A stretch of 64,000 nt of DNA from Microbacteriaceae bacterium MWH-Ta3 (GTDB lineage: Bacteria > Actinomycetota > Actinomycetes > Actinomycetales > Microbacteriaceae). Under the pieces are notes generated by a model. The model worked only from the letters and a program-made list of their open reading frames with translations. It was not told the DNA's origin and did no database searches. The stretch spans positions 124,001-188,000 of the forward strand of contig QBKD01000001.1 in NCBI GenBank assembly GCA_003053925.1, written 5' to 3'. The position numbers and the translations under genes were made by a program. The first letter of the stretch is position 1. Each line of letters begins with the position of its first letter. Positions 9,002 to 18,360 of this stretch are shown here, one piece after another.

Positions 9002-10447
9002 ATGAGCAACACCAACGCGACCCCGCAACCCTTCGACCTGGTCACGCGGGCCGTGAAAGCGCAGCCCGATGCGCCTGCCATCGTGTCGCGTGATGCACGC
9101 ATCAGCTACCGCGAACTCTTTGACAGCGCGAAACAAGTCGCCGGGGCACTGCGCGATGCCGGCGTGCACCCGGGCGATGTCGTGGGAATCAGCCTGCCGC
9201 CGCAACTCGAAGCGGTCGTGATTGCCGCGTGTTTCCACGAGGCCGCAATCAGTTGCCATCTCTCCCCCGCCGTGACGGATACACAAGCCCTGGGTATTGC
9301 GTGGCACATCACCGACCGCCCTCGCGCTGACTTCCCCGAAGACCGCACGATTGTCGTGACGCCCGAATGGCTGGCGGCCGTGGCGCGCCGACCCGTGGCG
9401 CTGGAACAGCGCCACTATGACAGTGGATCAGCCATCTGCCGTTTGGTATTTTCCAGCGGCACAACGGGCACGCCCAAGGCTGTACCGTTCTCGATCGACT
9501 CCATCGAATTCCGCACGCGCACCGCGACCGACTATTGGATGAGCGTGACGCCGTTCATGTCGCTTCTGGGTATTGACACCGTCAGCGGCTTCCAAACGTT
9601 TTACGCGCAGCTTGCGAATCAGCAACCGTATGTCGTTCCGGCCGACGGCGAGGCCAACCGCCACTTGCTGGAGTCCGAAGGTATTCGGTCGATCAAGGCC
9701 TCGCCCGCGCAGTTGGCGCTGTTAAGCGATGCGTTGACCACGACGCCGACCGCGCTGTCGAGCCTCGAATTAATTCAGACAGCGGGAAGTTCCCTGCCGA
9801 CGGTACTGGCGCAGAAACTGCAACAGCAGACTTCCGCACACATCGTGAATCTTTACGGTTCTACCGAGGGCGGCACGATTGCCATTCGGTCGGGCGACAA
9901 CCTCGATCCCAGCGATGTGGGCACGATTGTGCACGATGCCGAGGTAGAAATTGTCGACGACACCCACGCGCCCGTTGCCATCGGTGTCGAGGGACAGATT
10001 CGCTACCGACGCCCGTTCCAGGCGAACGAATACTTCCGAAACCCCGACGCCACGGCGGTTGCGTTCCGCCACGGGTGGTTTTATCCCGGCGATCGCGGTC
10101 GCGTGGATGACAATGGGCACCTGTGGCTAGCAGGCCGCACAAGTGAAATCATCAACGCGGCGGGAACCAAGGTGGACCCGTCGCGTGTCGACAACCTTGT
10201 CATGTCCCTGGGCGTTGTGACCGATGCGGCTACCTTTGCGGCAACCGATGCGAACGGACTGCACCGCGTGGGCCTGGCATTCGTGTGCGAACCCGGTGCC
10301 GACATTCGAAGCATGGGCGAGCATTTACGGGGCATCTTGGCCGATTCGGCACCCACCGTTTACTGGCGAATCGCCCAGATTCCTCGAAACGCGATGGGCA
10401 AGCCGTTGCGGCGCGAACTGACCGAACGCTACGCGGCTCGCGGGTAG
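9002..10447 (+). CDS. Class I adenylate-forming enzyme (acyl-CoA synthetase-like ligase)
   Basis: This 481-residue enzyme should activate a carboxylic acid as acyl-AMP and pass it to CoA or a carrier thiol. The phosphate-binding motif is SSGTTGTPKA (151-160). The A5 motif is NLYGSTEGG, the A7-A8 hinge is GDRGRVDDNGHLWLAGRTSEIINAAGTK (written here as GDRGRVDD and AGRTSEIINAAG), and the catalytic A10 lysine lies in PRNAMGKPLRREL near the C-terminus. It starts 14 bp after the DUF1844 stop, so the two are probably co-transcribed. The N-terminal part is shorter than in typical fatty acyl-CoA synthetases (about 510-560 residues). No carrier protein or CoA-dependent partner gene is nearby, so the substrate is unknown. 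Confidence 0.85.
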   Translation: MSNTNATPQPFDLVTRAVKAQPDAPAIVSRDARISYRELFDSAKQVAGALRDAGVHPGDVVGISLPPQLEAVVIAACFHEAAISCHLSPAVTDTQALGIAWHITDRPRADFPEDRTIVVTPEWLAAVARRPVALEQRHYDSGSAICRLVFSSGTTGTPKAVPFSIDSIEFRTRTATDYWMSVTPFMSLLGIDTVSGFQTFYAQLANQQPYVVPADGEANRHLLESEGIRSIKASPAQLALLSDALTTTPTALSSLELIQTAGSSLPTVLAQKLQQQTSAHIVNLYGSTEGGTIAIRSGDNLDPSDVGTIVHDAEVEIVDDTHAPVAIGVEGQIRYRRPFQANEYFRNPDATAVAFRHGWFYPGDRGRVDDNGHLWLAGRTSEIINAAGTKVDPSRVDNLVMSLGVVTDAATFAATDANGLHRVGLAFVCEPGADIRSMGEHLRGILADSAPTVYWRIAQIPRNAMGKPLRRELTERYAARG

Positions 10448-10455
10448 CTTCGGGG

Positions 10456-11271
10456 TTAGTCGGCGACGGCCAGCGTCAACTCCACCGAGTCTGCGGCCAT
10501 TTGCAGCGTGCCACTTGTGGACAGCACCTCGTTCAACTGTGTGACCACGCGCGTGAGAGCCGCCTGATCCAACCCCGGCACAAGAAACAACACGATACGC
10601 AGTTCCGCACCTGAACCCGTTGCCCCGGGGTCAGCGGGTGCGAGCGTGACACGCACGGCGCCCGTGACCTTGGCAATCGCCTTGGTCAGGTGCTCGAGGA
10701 GTTCGGTTGATTCCCAACCGGGTACCCATTCGTAGCCTTGAGCAAGCGCCCACACACCGGGGCGGCGCAGCACAATCTGCTGGGGGGTTGTGGCATTCAC
10801 CACGATACGGTCCACGCCCTCGCTGGCAGCAGCCAGCGCAACGCGCTGTGCATCCATGGGGATGGGGCGCGCCTCGGGGTTCCACGCTTTCATGGCCTCG
10901 GCCGATGTAAAGGCGGGGATGATGGGTTCGCCATCGGGACCTGCCACCGTGACGACGGCCAGTTCCTGAACCTTGTCCTCCATGATGGGCGCGTTCACGT
11001 CGAAGTCATCACCCGCGTGGGCGACGAGCGGGATCAAAAGGCGCGTGCCGTGCAATGCGGCCACAACATCGGCCAGCGTTCCCGTGTTGGCGTGGAACGC
11101 GTCGAGCGCTGCGGCGACTGCCGGTGGCGTCGTGCCGTCGTCTCCGGCAAACGGATTGTCGTGGAATGCCCGGCCTTCCCAGGAGTTGCCCGCGGAGTCC
11201 GTCACCGACGGATCGTGATCGCGCGCGAAACGCTCGGCACCGTTGCCGCCGTGATGATGTTCGTGCGACAC
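10456..11271 (-). CDS. SseB family protein
   Basis: This 271-residue protein follows the SseB pattern: a central region with ALHGTRLLIPLVAH, VVTVAGPDGEPIIPAFTS and MDAQRVALAAASEGVDRIVVN, as in enhanced-serine-sensitivity proteins. The N-terminus is His/Gly-rich (MSHEHHHGGNGAE). It is 7 bp past hisA and is usually the neighbour of hisA/priA in actinobacteria. It converges on the ligase gene with 8 bp between stops. Biochemical role is unknown. Confidence 0.82.
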   Translation of the reverse strand: MSHEHHHGGNGAERFARDHDPSVTDSAGNSWEGRAFHDNPFAGDDGTTPPAVAAALDAFHANTGTLADVVAALHGTRLLIPLVAHAGDDFDVNAPIMEDKVQELAVVTVAGPDGEPIIPAFTSAEAMKAWNPEARPIPMDAQRVALAAASEGVDRIVVNATTPQQIVLRRPGVWALAQGYEWVPGWESTELLEHLTKAIAKVTGAVRVTLAPADPGATGSGAELRIVLFLVPGLDQAALTRVVTQLNEVLSTSGTLQMAADSVELTLAVAD

Positions 11272-11278
11272 GGGTTAG

Positions 11279-12013
11279 CTACTTGCCGGACGCGACGGCG
11301 AGCGCCTCGGTCAGGGTGAAGGCTCCGGCATACAGAGCCTTGCCCAGGATTGCGCCTTCGACACCGATATCGACGAGGTCGCGAATCGCGGCAATGTCCG
11401 CAAGCGACGAGATGCCGCCCGATGCGATGACCGGCTTGTCCGTGCGCGCACAGACATCGCGCAAGAGTTCGAGGTTCGGGCCCTTCATCATGCCGTCCTT
11501 GGTGACGTCGGTCACGACGTAGCGGCTGCATCCTGCGGCGTTCAGGCGTTCAAGCACCTCGTACAGATCGCCACCCTCTTCGGTCCAGCCACGTGCGGCA
11601 AGAACCGTGCCCCGCACATCAAGACCAACGGCAACGCGATCACCGTGCTGTTCGATGACCCGTGCGGTCCATTCGGGGTTTTCCAGTGCTGCGGTTCCCA
11701 GGTTGACCCGGCGTGCACCCGCGTCCAATGCGCGATTCAGCGACTCGTCGTCGCGAATACCACCCGACAGTTCGATGTTCAGCTTCCCCGCCAATTCATC
11801 CACTACCCGACGCAACACGGCCGTGTTTTCACCGCGACCAAACGCGGCGTCGAGGTCTACCAAGTGCAGCCACTCGGCGCCCTGATCTACAAAGTTCTGT
11901 GCGGCCTCGAGCGGGTCGCCGTATGCGGTTTCGGTGCCGGCGGCACCCTGCGTCAGGCGCACGGCCTGACCATCGGCAACGTCGACAGCGGGAAGAAGAA
12001 TGAGTTTCGACAT
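11279..12013 (-). CDS. priA: Phosphoribosyl isomerase HisA/PriA
   Basis: This is a 244-residue TIM-barrel isomerase that converts ProFAR to PRFAR in histidine synthesis. In actinobacteria this protein (PriA) often also carries out the TrpF reaction. The start [17 protein letters not shown] has the first catalytic Asp, and [16 protein letters not shown] has the second. Whether it replaces TrpF cannot be decided here because the trp genes are outside the window. It sits in hisC-hisB-hisH-priA-sseB. Confidence 0.93.
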   Translation of the reverse strand: MSKLILLPAVDVADGQAVRLTQGAAGTETAYGDPLEAAQNFVDQGAEWLHLVDLDAAFGRGENTAVLRRVVDELAGKLNIELSGGIRDDESLNRALDAGARRVNLGTAALENPEWTARVIEQHGDRVAVGLDVRGTVLAARGWTEEGGDLYEVLERLNAAGCSRYVVTDVTKDGMMKGPNLELLRDVCARTDKPVIASGGISSLADIAAIRDLVDIGVEGAILGKALYAGAFTLTEALAVASGK

Positions 12014-12026
12014 GAGTGCTTTCGTT

Positions 12027-12668
12027 TTACAGTGATTCGATCCAGTTTGCGAGAAGCTTCAGCCCCGCCTCGCCGGATTTTTCGGGATGGAATTGAGTCG
12101 CGGTAAGTGGGCCGTTTTCGACAGCCGCAATGAAACGCTGACCGTGGGTGGCGTAGGTCACCTTGGGTTGGGCGAAAGCGCCATAGACATCGAGGGTCCA
12201 GTCCTTCGCCGCGTAGGAGTGGACGAAGTAGAACCGCTCGTCTTCGATTCCGCGAAAGAGCGTCGACCCCTCGGCGGCCTCAACGGTGTTCCATCCCATG
12301 TGCGGCAACACCGGGGCGTCAAGCTGGGTGACCGCGCCAGGCCATTCGCCCAGACCCTCGGTGTCGATTCCGTGCTCGAGGCCGTTCTCGAACATCACCT
12401 GCATGCCGACACAAATACCCATGACCTTGCGGCCTCCCGCCAACCGGCGTTCGACGAGTTCATCACCGCGAACATCGCGCAGTTGCTCCATGACGGCGGC
12501 GAATGCGCCAACCCCGGGAACAAGGAGCCCATCGGCGTCCATCACGGCCTGTCGGTCGCGTGTGAGCGTGACCTGGGCCCCTGCTGCCTCGAGCGCTTTT
12601 ACCGCTGAGTGGACGTTGCCCGAACCATAATCCAGGACCGCAACGGTGGGTGCCGCGGCCTCCGCCAC
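12027..12668 (-). CDS. hisH: Imidazole glycerol phosphate synthase glutaminase subunit HisH
   Basis: HisH releases ammonia from glutamine for HisF. It is a 213-residue class I amidotransferase with the nucleophile Cys in [13 protein letters not shown] and the His-Glu pair in TQFHPEKSG. The start abuts the hisB stop (12669). hisF is not in the window. Confidence 0.96.
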   Translation of the reverse strand: MAEAAAPTVAVLDYGSGNVHSAVKALEAAGAQVTLTRDRQAVMDADGLLVPGVGAFAAVMEQLRDVRGDELVERRLAGGRKVMGICVGMQVMFENGLEHGIDTEGLGEWPGAVTQLDAPVLPHMGWNTVEAAEGSTLFRGIEDERFYFVHSYAAKDWTLDVYGAFAQPKVTYATHGQRFIAAVENGPLTATQFHPEKSGEAGLKLLANWIESL

Positions 12669-13283
12669 CTAGAGCGCTCCCTTGGTAGAGGGGATGCCCG
12701 ACACGCGCGCGTCACGTTCCACGGCCTTGCGGAATGCACGGGCAAATGCCTTGAATTCAGCCTCGGCGATGTGGTGAGGATCGCGGCCCGCCAGAACAGT
12801 GAGGTGCACGGTCAGTCCCGCATTCAGGGTGATGGCCTCGAAAACGTGACGCACCATCGAGCCGGTGAAGTGACCGCCGATGAGGTGCATCGAGAAACCA
12901 TCGGGCTCGCCCGAGTGCACCAGGAAGGGGCGACCCGAGACGTCGACAACAGCACGCGCGAGAGACTCATCGAGCGGAACATGGGCATCGCCGTAACGGC
13001 CAATCCCTGACTTGTCGCCCAGAGCCTGACGAATAGCTTGACCCAGCACAATGCCGGTGTCCTCGACCGTGTGGTGGACATCGATGTGGGTGTCACCGTG
13101 AGCCTTGATGGTGAGGTCACACAACGAGTGCTTGGCGAATGCGGTCAGCATGTGGTTGAAGAACGGGACATTGGTCTCGATGTCGGCAATGCCGGTGCCA
13201 TCGAGGTTGATGGTCAGTTCAACAGACGATTCACTCGTCTCGCGCTTAATGGTTGCAATTCGCTGGTTTGTGCTCACGCACAC
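12669..13283 (-). CDS. hisB: Imidazoleglycerol-phosphate dehydratase HisB
   Basis: HisB is the Mn-dependent dehydratase of histidine synthesis (204 residues, monofunctional form). Metal-binding His/Glu motifs are visible: [14 protein letters not shown], the conserved FFNHML, and [16 protein letters not shown]. The listed start is a GTG; a second GTG two codons later (VSTNQR) is also possible. It follows hisC with a 15-bp gap. Confidence 0.96.
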   Translation of the reverse strand: MCVSTNQRIATIKRETSESSVELTINLDGTGIADIETNVPFFNHMLTAFAKHSLCDLTIKAHGDTHIDVHHTVEDTGIVLGQAIRQALGDKSGIGRYGDAHVPLDESLARAVVDVSGRPFLVHSGEPDGFSMHLIGGHFTGSMVRHVFEAITLNAGLTVHLTVLAGRDPHHIAEAEFKAFARAFRKAVERDARVSGIPSTKGAL

Positions 13284-13298
13284 AGTCTAACCGAGCGC

Positions 13299-14414
13299 TT
13301 AGCGCCCGATTTCGGCGAGTGCGGTGAGGAACGCCGATGTTTCATCGCGCGTTCCCGCCGTGACGCGAAGGCTGTGCGGGATACCCACATCACGAATAAT
13401 GATGTCGTGCTCCAGCAACGCGCGGAACGTGGCCTGCGGGTTATCCACGCCGCCAAATAGAACAAAGTTGGCGTGAGATTCATGGGCGTCGTACCCCAGC
13501 GCGGTCAGTTCCGCAACCAAACGATCGCGCTGTTCGCGAATATCGTCTACCATCGCGAGCATTGAGGGAGTGTGGCGCAATGCGGCGGTTGCCGCCGCCT
13601 GCGTGATGGCCGACAGGTGATAGGGCAGGCGCACTAACCGTAGGGCATCGACTGCAGCGGGGTCGGCAATGAGGTAGCCCACGCGTGCGCCGGCAAAGGC
13701 GAAGGCCTTGGACATGGTGCGTGATACCAACAAACGTGGCCGGCCCTGCAACAGCGTCGTCGCACGAGGCTGGCTGTCTGGCATGAACTCGTGATACGCC
13801 TCGTCCACGACCACGATGCCGTCGAATGCGTCATATGCGGCGCGAACGACGTCCAGGTCAAGCGGCGTTCCCGTGGGATTATTCGGCGCGCAGAAAAACA
13901 CAATGTCGGGCTGGTGCGCGCGAATCGCGGCGACAGCGATGTCGGGGGTAATCACGAAGTTCGCGCCGCGCGATGCAGTGACCCAGCGTGTACCGGTGCC
14001 CTCGGCCAGTAGGGGATACATGGAATAGGTGGGCGGGAAACCTAAGACGGTTCGCCCTGGGCCGCCGAATGCCTGCAGAATCTGCTGCAGGACCTCGTTT
14101 GACCCGTTCGCAGCCCACAGGTTATCGATTGTGGCACCCGAACCATAGGCGAGTTCGTGTGAACCCGTCTGCGCGTCGCCGTCGTTGACATATGTGGCGA
14201 GCGCGGTACGCAGGGCCGTGAATTCGCGATCGGGATATCGGTTGATGGTCATCAGGGCATCGCGCACGGATCGCGCGATGTCATCGGCGACCTCGACGGG
14301 CACGGGATGCGTGTTTTCGTTAACGTTCAGCTGAACGCTGACATCAATTTGCGGGGCGCCATACGGCTTCTTCCCGCGAAGGTCGTCGCGTACGGGCAGT
14401 TCGTCAAGGCTCAC
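13299..14414 (-). CDS. hisC: Histidinol-phosphate aminotransferase HisC
   Basis: This PLP-dependent fold-type I aminotransferase of 371 residues is first in the his operon here. The PLP lysine is in SRTMSKAFAFAGARVGY. The substrate/cofactor region FFCAPNNPTG and VVDEAYHEF are also typical. A related aromatic aminotransferase function cannot be excluded from sequence, but the operon position supports HisC. Confidence 0.94.
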   Translation of the reverse strand: MSLDELPVRDDLRGKKPYGAPQIDVSVQLNVNENTHPVPVEVADDIARSVRDALMTINRYPDREFTALRTALATYVNDGDAQTGSHELAYGSGATIDNLWAANGSNEVLQQILQAFGGPGRTVLGFPPTYSMYPLLAEGTGTRWVTASRGANFVITPDIAVAAIRAHQPDIVFFCAPNNPTGTPLDLDVVRAAYDAFDGIVVVDEAYHEFMPDSQPRATTLLQGRPRLLVSRTMSKAFAFAGARVGYLIADPAAVDALRLVRLPYHLSAITQAAATAALRHTPSMLAMVDDIREQRDRLVAELTALGYDAHESHANFVLFGGVDNPQATFRALLEHDIIIRDVGIPHSLRVTAGTRDETSAFLTALAEIGR

Positions 14415-14451
14415 CCGTCAATCGTAGGGCGTACCCCGATGGCCCCGAGCG

Positions 14452-14829
14452 CTAGTTCGAGTACTTGACGGGAATGGCCAGGCGCTGACCGGGCTGCACA
14501 ACCGACGATTCAAGCTGGTTCAGAACGACAATGTCGTCAATGACCTGCTGTGCGTCTGCGGTGGGAGCAATGTCCGACGCGATGCTCCACAGTGTGTCGC
14601 CCATGGCCACGGTGATGTAATCGAAGGACACCGTCGTGACGTTTACTTCGGCGTCGGCCTGCGTTGCACCCGCACCCAACAGGTAGGCGCCGAACAACAA
14701 CGGTAGAGCGATCGCGATGCCGACAACGATGCGACCACGGCGGGTCAGGTGAAGACGTTCCGTGGACTGCGATGCAGCCTGACGGGTGAAACCGTGGAAC
14801 TGCGGAAATCCAACTGCTACTGCGCTCAT
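14452..14829 (-). CDS. LysM-domain membrane protein, SOS-controlled (DivS/ChiZ/YneA-type cell-division inhibitor candidate)
   Basis: The 125-residue protein starts at ATG 14829, preceded by TGGAGA. It has one membrane segment (about IVVGIAIALPLLFGAYLLGAG) and a C-terminal extracytoplasmic LysM domain (ITVAMGDTLWSIASDIAPT ... LNQLESSVVQPGQRLAIP). It is divergent from lexA with three LexA-like boxes between them. In other Gram-positive bacteria the gene next to lexA encodes an SOS-induced division inhibitor with LysM (YneA in Bacillus, ChiZ in Mycobacterium) or a functional analogue (DivS in Corynebacterium). The role here is inferred from that arrangement. Confidence 0.85.
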   Translation of the reverse strand: MSAVAVGFPQFHGFTRQAASQSTERLHLTRRGRIVVGIAIALPLLFGAYLLGAGATQADAEVNVTTVSFDYITVAMGDTLWSIASDIAPTADAQQVIDDIVVLNQLESSVVQPGQRLAIPVKYSN

Positions 14830-14898
14830 GGTGTCTCCAATCGTTGGGAATGTTCGCTCCGAGCCCTCGGCCGGGAGGACCCGGTGCGAACTTTCGTT

Positions 14899-14914
14899 TC
14901 GAACATACATTCGA
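14899..14914. promoter_or_regulatory. LexA (SOS) box 1 in the lexA/LysM divergent promoter
   Basis: TCGAACATACATTCGA matches the actinobacterial SOS palindrome TCGAAC-N4-GTTCGA at 11 of 12 fixed positions. It is nearest to the LysM gene start (14829). Confidence 0.85.
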
Positions 14915-14961
14915 ACTTTGTCTGTGTCAAGTTGTTTTTCCGAAGAAATTTCCGCGACACT

Positions 14962-14977
14962 TCGAACAAAGGTTTCA
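14962..14977. promoter_or_regulatory. LexA (SOS) box 2 in the lexA/LysM divergent promoter
   Basis: TCGAACAAAGGTTTCA matches TCGAAC-N4-GTTCGA at 10 of 12 fixed positions. It starts exactly 63 bp (six helical turns) after box 1. Confidence 0.7.
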
Positions 14978-15003
14978 TTTTGGCCGTGTGCACTGATAAT
15001 CTG

Positions 15004-15019
15004 TCGAACATTCATACGA
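15004..15019. promoter_or_regulatory. LexA (SOS) box 3, close to lexA
   Basis: TCGAACATTCATACGA matches the SOS palindrome at 10 of 12 fixed positions and starts 42 bp (four helical turns) after box 2 and 44 bp before the lexA start. It is the best placed for LexA autorepression. Confidence 0.7.
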
Positions 15020-15062
15020 ATAGTTCAGCACCGACCTCCGACACGTAATGAAAGGCAGCGCA

Positions 15063-15716
15063 ATGAGCACTCCCTTTGACGGCCTCTCTGCCAAGCAAGA
15101 GCAGATTCTGCGATTCATCATGGAAAGCACTGCGATGGGCGGCTATCCCCCGTCGATGCGCGAGATCGGCGCCGAGGTCGGACTGTCGGCAATTAGCTCG
15201 GTCAGTCACCAGCTCAACCAACTAGAGCTGCGCGGATTCATTCGACGTGACGAAAACAAGAACCGCGCCATCGAGGTGCTCATCGACATCCCCGACGACA
15301 ACGTCGCGGATATCCCCCGCATCGGCGAATCGGATGTCGTGTCTGTTCCCTTAATCGGTCGAATTGCCGCCGGTGTGCCCATTACTGCGGAAGAAAACGT
15401 CGAGGACCGCTTCGCCCTGCCGCGCCAGATTGCGGGCAAGGGAAGCAGCGACCTCTTTATGTTGGAGGTTCACGGCGATTCGATGATCGATGCCGCAATC
15501 TGCGAGGGCGACTGGATTGTGGTGCGCGCGCAGAACACCGCCAACAATGGCGAAATTGTCGTTGCGCTGCTCGACGGCGAGGCAACAGTAAAGGTATTCA
15601 AGCGCACCGACGGCCAGACGTGGTTGTTGCCGCGCAATTCGGCCTATGACCCGATCGACGGCACACATGCCGTTATTCAGGGCAAGGTTATTTCGGTCAT
15701 CCGCGCGATCGACTAA
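15063..15716 (+). CDS. lexA: SOS repressor LexA
   Basis: LexA represses DNA-repair genes and cleaves itself when bound to RecA filaments. The 217-residue protein has an N-terminal winged helix-turn-helix (about 1-70) and a C-terminal S24 peptidase domain. The cleavage bond is Ala103-Gly104 (IGRIAAGVP); the catalytic pair is Ser140 (HGDSMID) and Lys177 (GEATVKVF). I chose ATG 15063 (start [14 protein letters not shown]) over the upstream ATG 15048, because AAGG precedes it at the right distance. Three LexA boxes lie upstream. Confidence 0.97.
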   Translation: MSTPFDGLSAKQEQILRFIMESTAMGGYPPSMREIGAEVGLSAISSVSHQLNQLELRGFIRRDENKNRAIEVLIDIPDDNVADIPRIGESDVVSVPLIGRIAAGVPITAEENVEDRFALPRQIAGKGSSDLFMLEVHGDSMIDAAICEGDWIVVRAQNTANNGEIVVALLDGEATVKVFKRTDGQTWLLPRNSAYDPIDGTHAVIQGKVISVIRAID

Positions 15717-15746
15717 CGCCGCAGGGCACCCTTCGCGCGAACGCCG

Positions 15747-17309
15747 CTAGACCTCGAGGTAGCGTTCCAACTTCGCAGCAATTTCCGGCTTGACCCGCGC
15801 ATGCACCCGGGTACCCGATTCCACATAATCCATGTCCAGCACCTGAGCCTGCTCGTGCAATTGGCTTACCAGCTGGCCGTGGTCATAGGGAATGACAACC
15901 GTAATCTCGATGTCCGGCTGCGGGATCATCGACGCAATCTTGTCGTCGAGCTCGGCGATTCCTTCCCCCGTAAACGCCGATACGAACAGCGCGTGAGGCT
16001 CTAGACCGCGCAGCAGGATTCGCTGGTCTTCGCTGATGAGGTCGCACTTGTTGAACACAACAATTTCAGGGATAGACCGCGCATCGACTTCACCGAGCAC
16101 GTCGCGCACCGTCTGAATCTGCGAAGCGGGATCGGGGTGCGAGGCATCCACCACGTGAACGACGACGTCGCTCATGGTGACTTCTTCGAACGTCGACCGA
16201 AATGCTTCCACCAACTGGTGGGGCAGGTTGCGCACAAAACCAACCGTATCGGCAAGTGTGTACGGGCGACCGTCCGGAGTTTCCGTCTTGCGCACTGTGG
16301 GATCCAGTGTGGCGAACAGCGCGTTTTCGACCAGAACCCCCGCCTTGGTGATGCGGTTCAGCAACGAGGACTTGCCCGCGTTGGTGTACCCCGCAATTGC
16401 GACTGATGGAATTCCGAATCGTTCGCGATTCGCGCGCTTCGTGGCTCGTGACGGTGCAAAGCTCTTAATTTGAGTGCGCAACTTGGCCATCTTGGTTCGA
16501 ATTCGGCGGCGATCCAGCTCGATCTTGGTCTCACCGGGGCCACGCGAGCCCATACCGGCACCCTGGCCACCCACCTGGCCACCAGCCTGGCGGGACATCG
16601 ACTCACCCCAACCGCGAAGTCGAGGCAGCAGGTACTCCAGCTGCGCCAGCTCTACCTGTGCCTTACCTTCACGCGACTTCGCGTGCTGGCTGAAGATATC
16701 GAGGATTACAGCGGTGCGATCAATGACCTTCACCTTCACCGCGTCCTCCAACGCACGACGCTGGCTGGGCGCCAATTCTGCATCGGCCACCACCGTGTCG
16801 GCCCCCAGTTCCTTGACGATTGCGGCAAGTTCTTCTGTCTTGCCGCGACCCAGGAAGGTGGCGGGGTCGGGATAGGGGCGCTTCTGCAGAATTCCATCGA
16901 GCACGTTCGCACCTGCGGTTTCACACAGCGCTGCAAGCTCGTGCATGGAATTCTCGGCGTCTTTCACCTGACCCGCGGTGTGCACACCAATCAGGACAAC
17001 GTTTTCCAGACGCAACTGGCGGTACTCCACCTCGGTGACGTCTTCCAGCTCGGTGCGCAGGCCATCCACTCGGCGCAACGAGGATCGCGCCTCCAGATCA
17101 AAATCGCCCGTTGTCGTGCCGCTCGTCGAGGCGCGAGCCGCGTCTTCGGGTGCCGATATCGCTTGTGCCGCGCGACCAAAAACCGTGACGCGCGCGCCAC
17201 GCTGGGCAGCATCAGAATCGCGCGTGAGGACGCGGTCAACCGCCGTCGTTTCGTCGTGCAGTTCGTCGTCGCTCATGTGTACAGTGTACTTCTCAAATGT
17301 GTTCGTCAT
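15747..17309 (-). CDS. hflX: GTPase HflX
   Basis: HflX is a ribosome-binding GTPase that splits stalled or heat-stressed ribosomes. The protein has an N-terminal HflX domain (VLIGVHTAG ... LCETAGANVLDGILQKRPYPDPATFLG region), a Gly-rich coiled segment, then the G domain: G1 GYTNAGKSS, G3 DTVGF, G4 NKCD. With ATG 17309 as start it has 520 residues; AAGGCGG lies just upstream. ATG 17276 (MSDDELHD) is the alternative start. The AAGGCGG is inside a hairpin (17311-17335). Divergent from the small gene at 17419. Confidence 0.93.
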   Translation of the reverse strand: MTNTFEKYTVHMSDDELHDETTAVDRVLTRDSDAAQRGARVTVFGRAAQAISAPEDAARASTSGTTTGDFDLEARSSLRRVDGLRTELEDVTEVEYRQLRLENVVLIGVHTAGQVKDAENSMHELAALCETAGANVLDGILQKRPYPDPATFLGRGKTEELAAIVKELGADTVVADAELAPSQRRALEDAVKVKVIDRTAVILDIFSQHAKSREGKAQVELAQLEYLLPRLRGWGESMSRQAGGQVGGQGAGMGSRGPGETKIELDRRRIRTKMAKLRTQIKSFAPSRATKRANRERFGIPSVAIAGYTNAGKSSLLNRITKAGVLVENALFATLDPTVRKTETPDGRPYTLADTVGFVRNLPHQLVEAFRSTFEEVTMSDVVVHVVDASHPDPASQIQTVRDVLGEVDARSIPEIVVFNKCDLISEDQRILLRGLEPHALFVSAFTGEGIAELDDKIASMIPQPDIEITVVIPYDHGQLVSQLHEQAQVLDMDYVESGTRVHARVKPEIAAKLERYLEV

Positions 17310-17310
17310 T

Positions 17311-17335
17311 GCCGCCTTAGGTGCGGTGAGGCGGC
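17311..17335 (-). promoter_or_regulatory. Hairpin covering the likely hflX ribosome-binding site
   Basis: On the minus strand GCCGCCT and AGGCGGC form a perfect 7-bp stem around an 11-nt loop, ending one base before the ATG at 17309. The 3' arm contains the AGGCGG that would serve as Shine-Dalgarno. If transcribed, it would hide the site. If transcription starts downstream, the ATG at 17276 is used instead. Confidence 0.45.
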
Positions 17336-17418
17336 AAAAATTCCCATTCCGTGTCAGGGGTCTGCCGTATCCTCTGGTCTCTGTCGCCGCCCGTGGCACA
17401 GTGAACGAGAGGAAGCGA

Positions 17419-17682
17419 ATGACCGAGAACGAATTCGAAGAAGCCCTGCGTGACTACCTGAGTGCTGAAATCGGCGAGGATCAACTGATCACAAACTGGG
17501 TAGTCGTGGCCGCGACCGTCGACCCCGAGACGGGCGAGGAAGCGGGGTTCACCTACAGCGGCAATGACGCGGCTCCGATTCACCTACGGCTGGGTTTACT
17601 TCAGACCGTCATCAATGACATGAACAATGTGGCGCTCCTCAATGTTTTGCGGCCACGCCGTCCTCGTGGCGACGCCTCGTAA
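17419..17682 (+). CDS. Small hypothetical protein (87 residues)
   Basis: The ATG at 17419 follows GAGAGGAAG, a strong ribosome-binding site. The 87-residue acidic protein (MTENEFEEALRDYLSAE ...) has a predicted helix-strand pattern, no signal peptide and no membrane segment. I recognise no catalytic motif. It is divergent from hflX. Confidence 0.75.
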   Translation: MTENEFEEALRDYLSAEIGEDQLITNWVVVAATVDPETGEEAGFTYSGNDAAPIHLRLGLLQTVINDMNNVALLNVLRPRRPRGDAS

Positions 17683-17744
17683 TTCTTGGACGATTCTTAG
17701 CAGTCACGGCACGCGCGCAGCGGATTTAGTGTCACACTGAAATT

Positions 17745-18344
17745 ATGAACATCACGCTGCGTCGCACTCTTGCCCTCGGTTCCGCTATCGCCGCGGCAGC
17801 CGCCCTGACGGCATGCACGATCAACATCGGCACGGGCAACGACCCCTATGGTGACCACATGAACGACGGTGGCATGATGCACCAATCTGATTCGGCGATT
17901 GGCACCATGGACCTGATGTTCGCCCAGATGATGATCCCCCACCACGAACAGGCCATCGTCATGTCTGACCTGATCCTGGAGACCACAACGAACCCCGATA
18001 TTCGCGCTCTGGCCGAACAGATCAAGGGTGCACAAGCTCCGGAAATCGAACAGATGAAGGGCTGGTTGGACGACGCCAACACCTCGCACCAAATGGACCA
18101 CGACATGGGCATGGATGGCATGCTGTCCGCGTCGGAAATGGCTGAACTCGAGGCCGCAACGGGCGTCGAGCGCGACCGCCTGTTCCTTGAAGGCATGATT
18201 GCGCACCACGAGGGCGCTATTCAGATGGCCGACATGATCATTGATTCGCAGAACGCCGAGGCGCGTGCCCTCGCCGATGCGATCGTGACCGGTCAGACGG
18301 CGGAAATTGCGACGATGACCGCGCTCTTGTCGGCGCTGGGCTAG
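17745..18344 (+). CDS. DUF305 family lipoprotein
   Basis: This 199-residue exported lipoprotein has a lipobox LTAC with Cys24 after a hydrophobic signal. Two DUF305 repeats follow, each with the hallmark His pair in a helix (MMIPHHEQAIVMSD and MIAHHEGAIQMADM). The segment between them is Met/His/Asp-rich (HQMDHDMGMDGM). DUF305 proteins are four-helix ferritin-like folds often linked with copper handling. The His/Met content supports metal binding; the metal is inferred. Confidence 0.9.
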   Translation: MNITLRRTLALGSAIAAAAALTACTINIGTGNDPYGDHMNDGGMMHQSDSAIGTMDLMFAQMMIPHHEQAIVMSDLILETTTNPDIRALAEQIKGAQAPEIEQMKGWLDDANTSHQMDHDMGMDGMLSASEMAELEAATGVERDRLFLEGMIAHHEGAIQMADMIIDSQNAEARALADAIVTGQTAEIATMTALLSALG

Positions 18345-18360
18345 TTACGCGCCTGCGCCA

